Shown: positions 40,587-49,284, counted from the stretch's first letter. The stretch: 64,000 bases of DNA from an uncultured Eubacteriales bacterium (GCA_900547725.1 URHR01000002.1:1-64000); one strand, 5' to 3'. The notes: generated from the letters alone by a model not told the origin. Translations and numbers: made by a program.

Positions 40587-41117
40587 TTATTCTGTCGTGA
40601 TGAACAGGATATTATACTGGTGCGTCATCGAGTCCCAGACCGCGTCGGTGACAACGCCTGTGGGGGAGAAGGCGTTGCAACGCTGAAACGCCTTGACCGC
40701 GTTGGCGGTGGCGGGGGTGAATTCGCCCGTTACCTCCACATTTCCGATCGAGCCGTACTTTCCTTCCAAGCGGCTCAGCATATACTGAATCGCCGCAACC
40801 GCAAAACCGCGACTGCCCGTTTTCAGAATTCCTCCCGACGGCGCGCGGGGGAAAATATCCATCCGCTCGCGCGGACCGTTTGCCGTGAGTGACGCGCGAT
40901 AAGCGTCATAGAGCGCTTCCCATGTGGCTTGATCCGCCATGCCGGTTACAGGCAGATTGTGCGCCGCCTGAAATTCCTCCAGTGACCGTTGGGTCGCGTA
41001 GTCAAAGATGCCGTTGACGGGCGGCTGCGTCATTCCCGGAGTGTCGTAGGAAATCTGCCTCAGATAGGTCTGCAGATTCAGAACTGCCGCAATCGGGGTG
41101 TTTTCGGTTGATCCCAT
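40587..41117 (-). CDS. Protein with two peptidoglycan-binding domains
   Basis: 176 aa without signal peptide. Two PG_binding_1 units: residues 10-72 (VLNLQTYLRQISY ... VNGIFDYATQRSLEEFQAAHNL) and 95-170 (FAVAAIQYMLSRLE ... VTGEFTPATANAVKAFQ). No catalytic domain is attached. RBS GGAGGCGGAGAG precedes the ATG. Last gene of a three-gene minus-strand operon, 13 bp after the SpoIID-like gene. It is probably a spore- or wall-associated binding protein. The lack of an export signal fits a mother-cell-made spore component, which is inferred. Confidence 0.8.
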   Translation of the reverse strand: MGSTENTPIAAVLNLQTYLRQISYDTPGMTQPPVNGIFDYATQRSLEEFQAAHNLPVTGMADQATWEALYDAYRASLTANGPRERMDIFPRAPSGGILKTGSRGFAVAAIQYMLSRLEGKYGSIGNVEVTGEFTPATANAVKAFQRCNAFSPTGVVTDAVWDSMTHQYNILFITTE

Positions 41118-41130
41118 ACTCTCCGCCTCC

Positions 41131-42534
41131 TTATTGCCCGAGCGCGTAACCCGGGTACTGTCCGTCGTTCAGCCGCGCGCCGATATAGAGCGTGTTGTAA
41201 ATGTCGGTCACGGCGTTCCAGACCGTTGCGTCCACCACGCCGCCGTTTGCATCGGGCAGACCGAACTCCCGCTTGAAAGCGATGACCGCTTCCTCGGTGC
41301 GCGGGCCGAAATAGCCCGTCGGGTTGACCGTGGGAATCGACGGGTAGGATTGCGCAATGTAGTTCAGGTATTCCTGCAACAGGCGCACATAGTCCGAATC
41401 CGACCCCACGCGGAGCGGCGCGCCCGGATAGGGGACGGTCACGCCCTCGGTGTACTGCGTCGGAATGGTGCGGATGATGCCGAGATAGGCGTCGTAAAGC
41501 GCGTTCCATGTCCGGACTCCGACAATGCCGTCCTCGGCAAGCCCGAACGTCCGTTGGAGCGCCTTGACCGCCGCGAGTGTGTCCGTGCCGAACACGCCGT
41601 CCACCGCGATGACGGGGATGGTGTCGTAGTACTGCCCGACATAGTTGAGCAGGTATTGCAGATTGTAGACGTAGTTTCCGCTGTCGCCCTCCTTGAGCAC
41701 CTCCGGAAAGATCGGCGTGACCTCCCCCTCGGGAATGCCTTCCGCGCTCAGGTCGGTCAGCTTTTTGACCCCGATATAGACGTTCTGGATGGTGTACCAT
41801 GTCGATTTCCCGACGATGCCGTCGGAATCCAGATTGAAGATTTCCTGAAAACGGCGAATCGCCGCCTCGGTGTCCTCGTCGAATCTGCCGTCGGTGGCAA
41901 GAATTTTCGGAATGGAGGGGTAGTTGTTGGAGATTCGGTTCAGCCGGATTTGAACGGTTCGCACATCGTTGTTGACCGTTCCGAGACGGAGCGGCGCGGG
42001 CGGGACGCTCGATCCTACGCCTTCGACAGGCGCGTCGCGCACCAGTTCGATGTCGTCGCCGTAATAGGCTTGCAGAATTTCAAACGGCGACAGCCCGCGG
42101 TTGGCAAGCGTGACCGTGCCCCACTGGGAAAGCCCGTTGCAGGTCACGGTTGTGCCGTTGCAGTACTGCGCGAACAGCGGCGCAACACTGCCTTCGCGGC
42201 GGATATAGTCGTTGAACAGCTCGGATGCAATCCGACGGACGTTTTCAAAGGTTTCCCGCCCGTTTACGAACGCCTGATCATAAGCGGTGTTGTTGGTGAT
42301 GTCGAAATCGTAGCCGCGCGTGCGGTAGTACTCCGTCCAGACGCGGTTCAGTGCAAACGACACCTGCGCGTAAATGTTGGCGCGGATGGCGTTTTCCGGC
42401 CATGTTGGGTAAATCTCGCTTGAAGCGACATTTGCGATGTAGTCAAGAAACGGAACGGTCACGTTGGCGGCGTCCGATTGCGGCGCGCCGAGGTGAACGG
42501 TGATGGTTTCGGGAATAACAGGAACGGTCGGCAT
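41131..42534 (-). CDS. SpoIID-like domain protein with three peptidoglycan-binding domains
   Basis: 467 aa without signal peptide. The N-terminal 150 residues (VPFLDYIANVASSEIYPTWP, then ALNRVWTEYYRTRGYDFDIT and CNGTTVTCNGLSQWG) match the SpoIID/LytB-type domain found in sporulation proteins. Three PG_binding_1 domains follow at about 185-260, 280-360 and 375-455, each ending in a D-G-x-V-G type turn. This layout is, from memory, widespread in spore-forming Clostridia. RBS GAAAGGAGG precedes the ATG. It probably acts in spore cortex or coat assembly; catalytic activity is unproven. Confidence 0.8.
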   Translation of the reverse strand: MPTVPVIPETITVHLGAPQSDAANVTVPFLDYIANVASSEIYPTWPENAIRANIYAQVSFALNRVWTEYYRTRGYDFDITNNTAYDQAFVNGRETFENVRRIASELFNDYIRREGSVAPLFAQYCNGTTVTCNGLSQWGTVTLANRGLSPFEILQAYYGDDIELVRDAPVEGVGSSVPPAPLRLGTVNNDVRTVQIRLNRISNNYPSIPKILATDGRFDEDTEAAIRRFQEIFNLDSDGIVGKSTWYTIQNVYIGVKKLTDLSAEGIPEGEVTPIFPEVLKEGDSGNYVYNLQYLLNYVGQYYDTIPVIAVDGVFGTDTLAAVKALQRTFGLAEDGIVGVRTWNALYDAYLGIIRTIPTQYTEGVTVPYPGAPLRVGSDSDYVRLLQEYLNYIAQSYPSIPTVNPTGYFGPRTEEAVIAFKREFGLPDANGGVVDATVWNAVTDIYNTLYIGARLNDGQYPGYALGQ

Positions 42535-42552
42535 GGTCGCGAACCTCCTTTC

Positions 42553-43068
42553 TCAAAGTTCGGGATAACCCGTTTCGGGAAAATATTGAGTGTCCTTCGG
42601 GCGCGTTCCGCCCGAGCCGTCCTCGGGAAGCGGAATCAGAACGGCGGACTGCAGGGATGTGATGCCGTCGAAAATCGGAATGCCGAGGTAGCATTGCCTG
42701 CGGTAGCCCACGAGAAAGACATCGGCGGAATAGCGGGCGTAGGGCTGACTTGCCCCGGGGCTTTCACTTGCGGCGGCGGGAGGCGCAGGAAGCGGAAGCC
42801 GAACCGTGCTGCCGTCCCTGCCGGTTAAGAGCGAGGCAACAACGTCTCCGCGCGTAGCCGGGTCACTGTCTTTTTCCTCCTCACAGGTGCGGATGTCCAC
42901 CCGCGCGCCCTCCAGCGGAATCGCGCCCCGCGCGGTGCTGACGCGAACGATCAGATATCCCGTTCCCGTTCCGTCGGAGGGGGCTTCCGCCTCGGGTAAG
43001 GGGGCGGATGCAGGTTCTTGCGCGGGCGTCGGTACTTCGGGTATGTCTCGGTTCTGTCTTTCCTCCAT
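42553..43068 (-). CDS. Hypothetical protein, carboxypeptidase regulatory-like (Ig-like) domain
   Basis: 171 aa. A Pro/Glu/Ala-rich N-terminal 45 residues precedes a beta-sandwich-like domain (GYLIVRVSTARGAIPLEGARV, GRDGSTVRLPLP, then ADVFLVGYRRQCYLGIPIFDGIT). It resembles the carboxypeptidase regulatory/transthyretin-like fold often found in surface or spore proteins. No signal peptide. ATG 43068 has AAAGGAG upstream; the longer frame is unsupported. First gene of the operon with the two peptidoglycan-binding proteins, suggesting a common spore-envelope job. Confidence 0.65.
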   Translation of the reverse strand: MEERQNRDIPEVPTPAQEPASAPLPEAEAPSDGTGTGYLIVRVSTARGAIPLEGARVDIRTCEEEKDSDPATRGDVVASLLTGRDGSTVRLPLPAPPAAASESPGASQPYARYSADVFLVGYRRQCYLGIPIFDGITSLQSAVLIPLPEDGSGGTRPKDTQYFPETGYPEL

Positions 43069-43160
43069 GAATTTTTCTCCTTTCGTGCGGCAGAAGGGAA
43101 AGACTGCCGCGGTATCGTTATCACGGTATGCGGAAAAAGGAAAAATGGTGCGCAAAAACC

Positions 43161-43189
43161 TTGACAAAGCCGCGCGGATGCGGTATAAT
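43161..43189 (+). promoter_or_regulatory. Promoter of the metal-dependent regulator
   Basis: TTGACA (43161-43166), 17-bp spacer ending in CGG, TATAAT (43184-43189). It is 32 bp before the start codon. Confidence 0.9.
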
Positions 43190-43220
43190 AGTAATAATAT
43201 ATACGGAAAGAGGAAGATCC

Positions 43221-43601
43221 ATGAAAATACAGGAATCCGGAGAAATGTATCTTGAAACCATTTTGATCCTGTCGCAGAAAAGCCCGTATGTACGGTCGAT
43301 CGACGTGGGTGAATATATGGGCTTCAGCAAACCGAGCGTCAGCCACGCGATGGGACTGTTGCGGAGCGGCGGTTATGTCAACATGGACGAAAACGGCTAT
43401 CTGACCCTGACCGAAGCGGGGGCGGAACTGGCGGGAAAAATTTACGAGCGACATCGGGTGCTCACGCGCATTCTGACCCTGCTCGGCGTGGACGAAAAGG
43501 TCGCCGCCGAGGACGCCTGCAAGATGGAGCACGATATCAGCGACGTGTCGTTCGCGGCGCTGAAGCATCATGTGGAGGAAATGGAACGCGGGAAGGCGTG
43601 A
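43221..43601 (+). CDS. Metal-dependent transcriptional regulator (MntR/DtxR family)
   Basis: 126 aa. A winged helix (SGEMYLETILILSQKSPYVRSIDVGEYMGFSKPSVSHAMGLLRSGGYV) is followed by the helical dimerisation and metal-sensing domain (ILTLLGVDEKVAAEDACKMEHDIS), which contains the Cys, Glu and His ligands typical of the family. The SH3-like third domain is absent, as in MntR. It should repress metal (manganese or iron) uptake genes when metal is plentiful. No transporter is nearby. RBS GAGGAAG precedes the ATG. Confidence 0.9.
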   Translation: MKIQESGEMYLETILILSQKSPYVRSIDVGEYMGFSKPSVSHAMGLLRSGGYVNMDENGYLTLTEAGAELAGKIYERHRVLTRILTLLGVDEKVAAEDACKMEHDISDVSFAALKHHVEEMERGKA

Positions 43602-43711
43602 TGATGGTCGTAGCGATAGGGTGACGGATGAGGGCGATCTGTTTCTCCGGTTTGCTTTGCATGACCTTCTTTGTGGGCGGTGGAATATACTGCTCTCGGA
43701 GGTGATGACGG

Positions 43712-44143
43712 ATGGGAAACGGAGTTGCGGCTCGGAGATTGGTTGTAAGAGAGGGCTATGCGGTTCTGCTGACGGCGGAATTGTTCCTGTCGATCCCGCA
43801 GGAATCTGCGCGGCTGACCGATTTTACCGTGCGGAGCGGCGAGGTGATGCTCCGCAGGCTCTTCCGCGAGGAGGGGGAGCGGGCGAGATCCGATTATCTT
43901 GCGATGGAGGATCACGCGGCGCGTGCCCGTTGGCGGGTTCGAAGGCTGCGCGTGACGGCGCGGTGCGAGCCGACAGACGACCGCCACTGCCGCGTTCTGC
44001 TGACGGCGGAACTGAACGGAACGGTTCTGCAAAGCGAGGAACGGGTCTGGAATCTGAACGAAGAGACCTTGCTTCCGCCGCGACAGAGCAGGCGGCTGAC
44101 GCGCGCGGTGGTCAAAAAATGCCCGACTTCGACAAAAAATTAA
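43712..44143 (+). CDS. Hypothetical protein, 143 aa
   Basis: Not recognised. A soluble, Arg/Glu-rich protein with alternating beta strands (RLVVREGYAVLLTAELFLSIP, then RVLLTAELNGTVLQSEERVWNL) and no signal peptide or membrane segment. The internal repeat VLLTAEL appears twice (near residues 18 and 95), hinting at a two-strand duplicated fold. GGAGGTGAT upstream of the ATG supports real translation. A second frame overlaps this region but lacks an RBS. It follows the MntR-like gene after 110 bp and precedes the ATPase promoter. Confidence 0.6.
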   Translation: MGNGVAARRLVVREGYAVLLTAELFLSIPQESARLTDFTVRSGEVMLRRLFREEGERARSDYLAMEDHAARARWRVRRLRVTARCEPTDDRHCRVLLTAELNGTVLQSEERVWNLNEETLLPPRQSRRLTRAVVKKCPTSTKN

Positions 44144-44175
44144 CAAATTTCACCGACCGAGTATCGCAAACCCTC

Positions 44176-44204
44176 TTGCAAAGCGAGGGGAAATGTGGTA
44201 TAAT
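44176..44204 (+). promoter_or_regulatory. Promoter of the V-type ATPase operon
   Basis: TTGCAA (44176-44181), 17-bp spacer ending in TGG, TATAAT (44199-44204), about 99 bp before the first ATPase gene. Confidence 0.88.
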
Positions 44205-44302
44205 AACAAAGATGTCATCAGAAGATGGGAAAAATTCATTTTTTGATATGCGGGGCGGGTCTCCGCGCCGCATGACAAACCGACCGATAGAGAGGGGAGT
44301 TT

Positions 44303-44623
44303 ATGTCAAAGGATACGTTGGAAAAAATCAGAAAAGCCGAGCATGACGCCGAGCAACTGGTTGCCGATGCCGAAGAAAAGGCAAAGGCAATGAAGGCGGA
44401 GGCGATCCGACAGGGCGAGGAGCTTTGCCGGATGACCGAGAAATCGGTTTCTGCGGAACTTGCGGGAATGCTGGAGCAGATCCGCGAAAAGACCGCCGAA
44501 CTGACCGATCGGGTCATGGAAGAAACCAAGTCCGAAGCCGAAGAGGTTGCGGCGCGTGCAAGGCTGAACCGCAAGAGCGCGGAAAAAATCGTGATCGGAG
44601 GGTTGGACGCGAAATGTCGGTAA
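44303..44623 (+). CDS. V-type ATPase peripheral stalk subunit (H/G type, NtpF-like)
   Basis: A 106-aa, almost wholly helical, coiled-coil protein (LEKIRKAEHDAEQLVADAEEKAKAM). It is the small partner of subunit E in the peripheral stalk of bacterial/archaeal V/A-type ATPases. GAGAGGGGAG lies before the ATG. It overlaps the next gene by 10 bp. The gene order that follows, I-K-E-C-F-A-B-D, is that of the Enterococcus hirae ntp operon, where the first gene is the equivalent ntpF. Confidence 0.9.
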   Translation: MSKDTLEKIRKAEHDAEQLVADAEEKAKAMKAEAIRQGEELCRMTEKSVSAELAGMLEQIREKTAELTDRVMEETKSEAEEVAARARLNRKSAEKIVIGGLDAKCR

Positions 44624-46656
44624 GCAAAATGAAAAAGCTGACCGCTTTCGTTTTCCGTGACGATGCCGACCGACTGGTGCGAAGTCTGATGCGACTGCGT
44701 TGCGTGCAGGTGCGGAGTCTTGACGCCGAGCGAAGCGCGCAGAAACTCTCGCGCGTGGACTGCGACGCGGAATTGACAGAAGCGCGCAGGCGCGTGGCGG
44801 AGGTGGACGCGGTTCTGCCGGTTTTGTCCCGCTACAGCACGCGTAAAATGCGCTTCCGCAGACGGGTTCACGAAGTGGATCAACAGGCGTTTGCGGAAAG
44901 CGGTGACGCGGCGCGCGCATGGGAGGCCGTAAAAAAGGCGGAACGTCTGTTGGAGGAAACCCGGGCGGGCGAGAGCGAGCACACAAGGCTTGCGGCGCTC
45001 TACGGGTCGCTTCAGCCGTGGCTGGACTATGACGTACCGCTGTCGGACACCGAAACGGAAAAAACGAAAACATGGCTCGGCTCTGTTCCGCTGACCGTTC
45101 CCGCAGAGCGTGTAACCGAATCGCTCGGCGCGCTCGGTTGCGCTACGGAAGAGGTCTTTGACGATGAAAAGTACAGCTACTTCGCGGTGACTTTCCTCAA
45201 AGAAAAGGAAACAGATGTCGGAGCGGCGCTTGCCTCCTGCGGTTTTGTGCGGCAGGAATTCGCGGGCGTGACGGAAACCGCGCTTTCGGCTTCACGTGAG
45301 GCCGAGGGGCGTTTGGCGGAACTGGAAGAAGAGGCGGTCAGACGGGAAGAGAGTCTGCGCGACTGCGCGGAGGCTCTGGACGAGATCGAAATTCTTCACG
45401 ATGTGGAAGCAACGGGACTGCGCGTGGCGGAATTGAAGCAGAAACTGGCGGCAACCGAATCCTGCGCGGTTCTGGAGGGATGGTTCCCCGAGAACATGGA
45501 GGATGCGGTCACGGCGGTTCTCGGCAAATTCGAGTGCGCCTACGAAACGGACGAGCCGGAGGCGGGAGAAAATCCGCCGGTTCTGCTCCGCAACAACAGG
45601 TTTGCGCAGAACTTCGAATGGGTCATCGGAATGTATTCCTACCCGAAATACGGCGCGTTCGACCCGACTTTCATCATGTCGATTTTCTATTTCCTGATTT
45701 TCGGTATGATGTTTGCGGATGTCGGCTACGGTCTGCTTCTGACCCTTGGCTGTATCGCGGGGATCAGGCTGCTCAACCCCAAGCCCGGAATGCGGCGAAT
45801 GCTTTCCATGTTCGCATGGTGCGGCGTGTCCTGCGCAATCCTCGGCGTGGTGTTCGGCGGTTGGTTCGGAGACCTGCCCGTTGCCATTATGAAGAATTTC
45901 ATGGGTATCGAGCATCCCGAAAGCACGAAGATCGGTCACTTTTTCGCAAACGGTCTGTTGTTTAACCCCGTGTCGTCGGCAGTGTCGTTTCTGATCCTGT
46001 CGCTGGCGGTCGGTGAAGTTCATCTGGTCGCGGGTATGGCGGTCAATATGGTGGAAACGTGGAAGAGCGGTCACCGCGCGGAGGCAATCTGCGGAACGGT
46101 TCCGTTCTGGGTGCTGTTTGCGGGAATCGATCTCGCGGCGCCGAATATGTTCATCGGGATGAAGATGATGGGCGAGGGTATGAGCGACGCGACCAAAGCG
46201 ATGTTCGCCTCCCTTGCCGGCATTGCAACCTATCTCATGATCGGCGGCGTGGTCGGAATTCTGCTTCTCAAGGGCGTTGGACAGAAATCCTTCGGCGGTT
46301 GGCTTGTCAAAGGATTGGGCGGTCTTTATTCGCTCATCAGCTTTGCATCCGACCTCATGTCCTACTCCCGTATCCTTGCGCTCGGTCTGGTGGCGGGCGT
46401 TATCGGACAGGTTATCAATATGATAACGGCGCTCGGCTCGTCGGGTGTCGTCGGTTTCGTTGTCATGCTTCTGGTTCTGATTGTGGGGCATCTGTTCAAC
46501 ATTGCCATTAACCTGCTCGGAACGTTTGTTCATGCGGCACGACTCCAGTATATCGAATTCTTCGGCAAATTCTATGAGGACGGCGGCGATATCTTTGAAC
46601 CTGCCGAACCTTCCTCGGATTACACCGAAGATCCCGCAGAGCCTGCGGAAACCTGA
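44614..46656 (+). CDS. ntpI: V-type ATPase subunit I (a subunit)
   Basis: 680 aa. An N-terminal cytoplasmic half with coiled coils (residues 1-330) is followed by a membrane half with about seven to eight helices. The ion-path arginine lies in the helix LMSYSRILALGLVAGVIGQV. This stator subunit forms the two half-channels against the K ring. The frame extends upstream into the preceding gene, but the ATG at 44614, with GGAGGG upstream, gives MSVSKMKKLTAFVF, the family-typical start. The C-terminus is acidic. Confidence 0.95.
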   Translation: MSVSKMKKLTAFVFRDDADRLVRSLMRLRCVQVRSLDAERSAQKLSRVDCDAELTEARRRVAEVDAVLPVLSRYSTRKMRFRRRVHEVDQQAFAESGDAARAWEAVKKAERLLEETRAGESEHTRLAALYGSLQPWLDYDVPLSDTETEKTKTWLGSVPLTVPAERVTESLGALGCATEEVFDDEKYSYFAVTFLKEKETDVGAALASCGFVRQEFAGVTETALSASREAEGRLAELEEEAVRREESLRDCAEALDEIEILHDVEATGLRVAELKQKLAATESCAVLEGWFPENMEDAVTAVLGKFECAYETDEPEAGENPPVLLRNNRFAQNFEWVIGMYSYPKYGAFDPTFIMSIFYFLIFGMMFADVGYGLLLTLGCIAGIRLLNPKPGMRRMLSMFAWCGVSCAILGVVFGGWFGDLPVAIMKNFMGIEHPESTKIGHFFANGLLFNPVSSAVSFLILSLAVGEVHLVAGMAVNMVETWKSGHRAEAICGTVPFWVLFAGIDLAAPNMFIGMKMMGEGMSDATKAMFASLAGIATYLMIGGVVGILLLKGVGQKSFGGWLVKGLGGLYSLISFASDLMSYSRILALGLVAGVIGQVINMITALGSSGVVGFVVMLLVLIVGHLFNIAINLLGTFVHAARLQYIEFFGKFYEDGGDIFEPAEPSSDYTEDPAEPAET

Positions 46657-46713
46657 TTCAGTTGTCCCAAAATTCAAAATATAACAAAAAACAAAATTAA
46701 GGAGACAAAAACC

Positions 46714-47196
46714 ATGTTCAAGCTCATCGAAGAAATGTTCACAGGAACCAACCTTGCCATCCTCGGCGCCGTTCTCGCAACGGTTCTGCCCGGCATCGGC
46801 TCGGCGCGCGGCGTCAACCTCGTTGCAAGAGCAACCGCAGGACTCATCAGCGAAGAACCCAACAAGTACGGTAAATCCATGCTGCTTCAGGCGCTGCCGA
46901 TGACGCAGGGCATTTACGGAATGGTCACCTCGTTCATGATTCTGGTTCAGTCCGGCATCATGGGGAACAAGGCGATCGAACTCACGGTCGGTCGCGGCGC
47001 GTACTTCCTCGTTGCGGCTCTGCCGATTGCGTTCGGCGGTCTGTATTCCGCAATCCGTCAGGGCGAGGTCGCCGCTTCGGGTATCTCGGTACTGGCAAAG
47101 AAGCCCGACGCTGTCGGTAAAGCGGTTATTTCCGCGTCGTTCGTCGAGCTTTACGCAATTCTTGCCCTGCTGATCTCCCTGCTGATGATCCTGTAA
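46714..47196 (+). CDS. ntpK: V-type ATPase proteolipid subunit K
   Basis: 160 aa, four membrane helices as a fused pair of hairpins. The conserved carboxylate is Glu145 in ASFVELYAIL. Residues Leu61, Thr64 and Gln65 (LPMTQG), Gln116 (RQGEVAASG) and Glu145 correspond to the sodium ligands described for E. hirae NtpK (Leu61, Thr64, Gln65, Gln110, Glu139). Sodium rather than proton coupling is therefore likely. AAGGAG precedes the ATG. The ring of this subunit rotates during transport. Confidence 0.95.
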   Translation: MFKLIEEMFTGTNLAILGAVLATVLPGIGSARGVNLVARATAGLISEEPNKYGKSMLLQALPMTQGIYGMVTSFMILVQSGIMGNKAIELTVGRGAYFLVAALPIAFGGLYSAIRQGEVAASGISVLAKKPDAVGKAVISASFVELYAILALLISLLMIL

Positions 47197-47241
47197 GCCG
47201 CAAGGCAGGATCGATCATCAAACGGAAAAGGAGACGGAACG

Positions 47242-47934
47242 GTGGCAACGAACGGAGTCAATCGGATAACCGATAAAATTCTTGCCGACGCGCAGGCGCG
47301 GGCGGACAAAATTCTTGCCGACGCGCAGGCGGAGTGCGACAAAATCAGCGCCGATTACAATGCCCGTGCACAACAGATCCGGGATAAACTTTCGGACGAC
47401 GCGCAGGCAAAAGGCACCGACCTCATCGCGCGGGCGAAGGCTGCGGCGGCAATGAAAAAACGGAACATCCTGCAGGCGCAGGAAAGTCAGCTGATCGACG
47501 GCGTTTTCGACGGCGCGAAGGAGTGGATTCTGGGACTTCCCAAAGAGAAGTATGTTGACCTGCTTGCGGGACTGCTGTCGGCGGCGCTGATCGAACAGGC
47601 GGACACCGAGGCGCAGAATCTGGCGACCTACGGAGAGGAGAGCGAACCGATCGAACAGTTCGAGGTGCTCCTCAACAAAAAAGACCGCGAGGGATGCGGG
47701 AAGGAACTGTTGGAGAGCGTGAAAAAGCGCTATGCCAACAGCTCGCGCCTGCCTGCGGGAAGGACGGACAAATTGGTTCTGTCCAAAAACACATTGAATA
47801 TTGAAGGCGGCGTGGTTCTGCGCTACGGCGACGTGGAGTCCAACTGCTCGTTTGAAATGCTTTTCGGGCAACTCCACCGCGAGTTGGAAGCAGAGGTCGC
47901 ACAGGCGCTGTTTGATGTCAGAAGCGCGCTTTAA
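47242..47934 (+). CDS. ntpE: V-type ATPase subunit E
   Basis: 230 aa. A long N-terminal helix (residues 1-100, rich in Ala, Asp, Lys) is followed by a C-terminal alpha/beta domain. It pairs with the small stalk subunit encoded at 44303 and binds the top of the A3B3 head. The start is GTG at 47242 after AAAGGAGACGG. The helix carries a perfect tandem of ILADAQA(x)(x)DK, coded by an exact 33-bp register repeat. Confidence 0.93.
   Translation: MATNGVNRITDKILADAQARADKILADAQAECDKISADYNARAQQIRDKLSDDAQAKGTDLIARAKAAAAMKKRNILQAQESQLIDGVFDGAKEWILGLPKEKYVDLLAGLLSAALIEQADTEAQNLATYGEESEPIEQFEVLLNKKDREGCGKELLESVKKRYANSSRLPAGRTDKLVLSKNTLNIEGGVVLRYGDVESNCSFEMLFGQLHRELEAEVAQALFDVRSAL
47275..47340 (+). repeat. 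33-bp in-frame tandem repeat within ntpE
   Basis: Units 47275-47307 and 47308-47340 share AAAATTCTTGCCGACGCGCA and continue with small differences (RAD versus ECD codons). Each unit is 11 residues, three heptad-compatible turns of the stalk helix. It looks like a recent duplication that lengthens the coiled coil. Confidence 0.8.
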
Positions 47935-47945
47935 GGAGGTCGGCA

Positions 47946-48944
47946 ATGGATAACAATTATCTGTATGCCGGCGCCAGAATCCGCGTACTGGAAAACGCAC
48001 TGGTCGGGCAGGAGCGGTTGGAAAAACTGCTTGCCTGCGAGAGCGTTGACGCCTGCGCGGCGCTTCTGGACGAATGGAATTTCGGAATTGTCCGGAATCC
48101 GGAGACGGGAGTCTTTGACCGCGAGGCAACGCTGACGGCGCGGCTTTCGGACGGCTACCGCGAGGTACTCTCCTCGGCGGACGGCGTTGCGTTCGCGAAG
48201 ATCTGGCTGTTGCCGTATGACTGCAACAATATCAAATCGGCAATCAAATGTCTGCGGCGCGGATTGGACTGCGACAGGATGCTAATCCGCCTCTGTGGCG
48301 GAATTCCGACCGAAACCGTTCGCAAAGCCGTGGAGAAACGGGAATTCGGGCTGTTGCCCGAGCCGTTTGCCACTGCCGCGCGTGACGCCTGCGGACAGCT
48401 GGAGCGCACGGGTGACCCGCGCGTGGTGGACAGCGTGCTCGACCGCGCCTGCTATGCGGGAATGCTTGCGCTTGCGAAAGAGAGCGGCGTTCCGCTTGCG
48501 GAAAAACTGGTTGTGCGGAGAATCGACCTGACCAACGCCATGATTGCGCTGAGAGGCTGCAGAATGGGCGGCGAGGTCGGACGGCGGACGCTTGGGGAGT
48601 TCTTCCTCCCGGGCGGCACGGTCGGAGAAACCGATCTGGCTGCGTGGAGCGAGGCAGGGGAGGAAACGCTTCTTTCCCGTCTGCATCACACCGACTGCGA
48701 GCGCTTTGCCAAACGGGCGGCGGAAACCGACGGAACTGCGGCGGCATTGGAGCGCGCCGCCGACGACGAGCTGATGGAGGTTGCGCGCGAGGCGAAAATG
48801 GTTTCGTTCGGCGCGGAAATCCTTGTCGGATATCTCATCGCGCGGGAGTACGAGGTCAAGAACCTGCGCATTCTTCTGGCAGGCAAGAGCGTGGGGCTTA
48901 CGACCGATGCCCTGCGGGAAAGGATGCGGCTGAGCTATGTATAA
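47946..48944 (+). CDS. ntpC: V-type ATPase subunit C (AC39 type)
   Basis: A 332-aa helical protein of the AC39/VmaC family (YLYAGARIRVLENALVG, LLPYDCNNIKSAIKCLRRGLD, then RRIDLTNAMIALRG). It is the socket that couples the central shaft (D and F) to the K ring. RBS TAAGGAGG lies upstream. It overlaps the next gene by 8 bp. Position and length are as expected in the operon. Confidence 0.93.
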   Translation: MDNNYLYAGARIRVLENALVGQERLEKLLACESVDACAALLDEWNFGIVRNPETGVFDREATLTARLSDGYREVLSSADGVAFAKIWLLPYDCNNIKSAIKCLRRGLDCDRMLIRLCGGIPTETVRKAVEKREFGLLPEPFATAARDACGQLERTGDPRVVDSVLDRACYAGMLALAKESGVPLAEKLVVRRIDLTNAMIALRGCRMGGEVGRRTLGEFFLPGGTVGETDLAAWSEAGEETLLSRLHHTDCERFAKRAAETDGTAAALERAADDELMEVAREAKMVSFGAEILVGYLIAREYEVKNLRILLAGKSVGLTTDALRERMRLSYV

Positions 48945-49263
48945 GATCGGAATTATCGGACGGCGGGACGCGGTGCAGGGCTTTATGGCGCTCGGTTTTG
49001 CGGTTCGTGAGGCGGACAGTACTGCCGACGCCGCAAGAGAACTGCACGCAATGGCGAAATCGCAGGAGTACGGCGTGATTTTCATCACCGAGAATTTTGC
49101 GACAGAACTGGAAGAGGAAATGGCGAAATACCGCGATTTGCCGATTCCCGCAATCGTGTCGATTCCCGGGCAGGAAGGCTCGATGGGATACGGCATGAAC
49201 AACCTGCGCCGCGCGGTGGAGCGTGCGGTCGGCGCGGACATTCTTTTCAAGGACACCAATTAA
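48937..49263 (+). CDS. ntpG: V-type ATPase subunit F
   Basis: A 108-aa Rossmann-like protein (MYKIGIIGRRDAVQGFMALGF ... VIFITENFA) that binds subunit D in the central shaft. It corresponds to NtpG in the E. hirae naming. The VIFITENFA strand and a proline-rich IPAIVSIPG segment are family-typical. The start overlaps subunit C. Confidence 0.93.
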   Translation: MYKIGIIGRRDAVQGFMALGFAVREADSTADAARELHAMAKSQEYGVIFITENFATELEEEMAKYRDLPIPAIVSIPGQEGSMGYGMNNLRRAVERAVGADILFKDTN

Positions 49264-49284
49264 CGGAAAGGAATCGTAACCGGA

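Noticed and set aside
43570..44346. A 258-codon plus-strand frame overlapping the 143-aa hypothetical gene.
   Set aside because: No RBS; it runs through the ATPase promoter and leader, and the other frame has a good RBS and a more protein-like composition.
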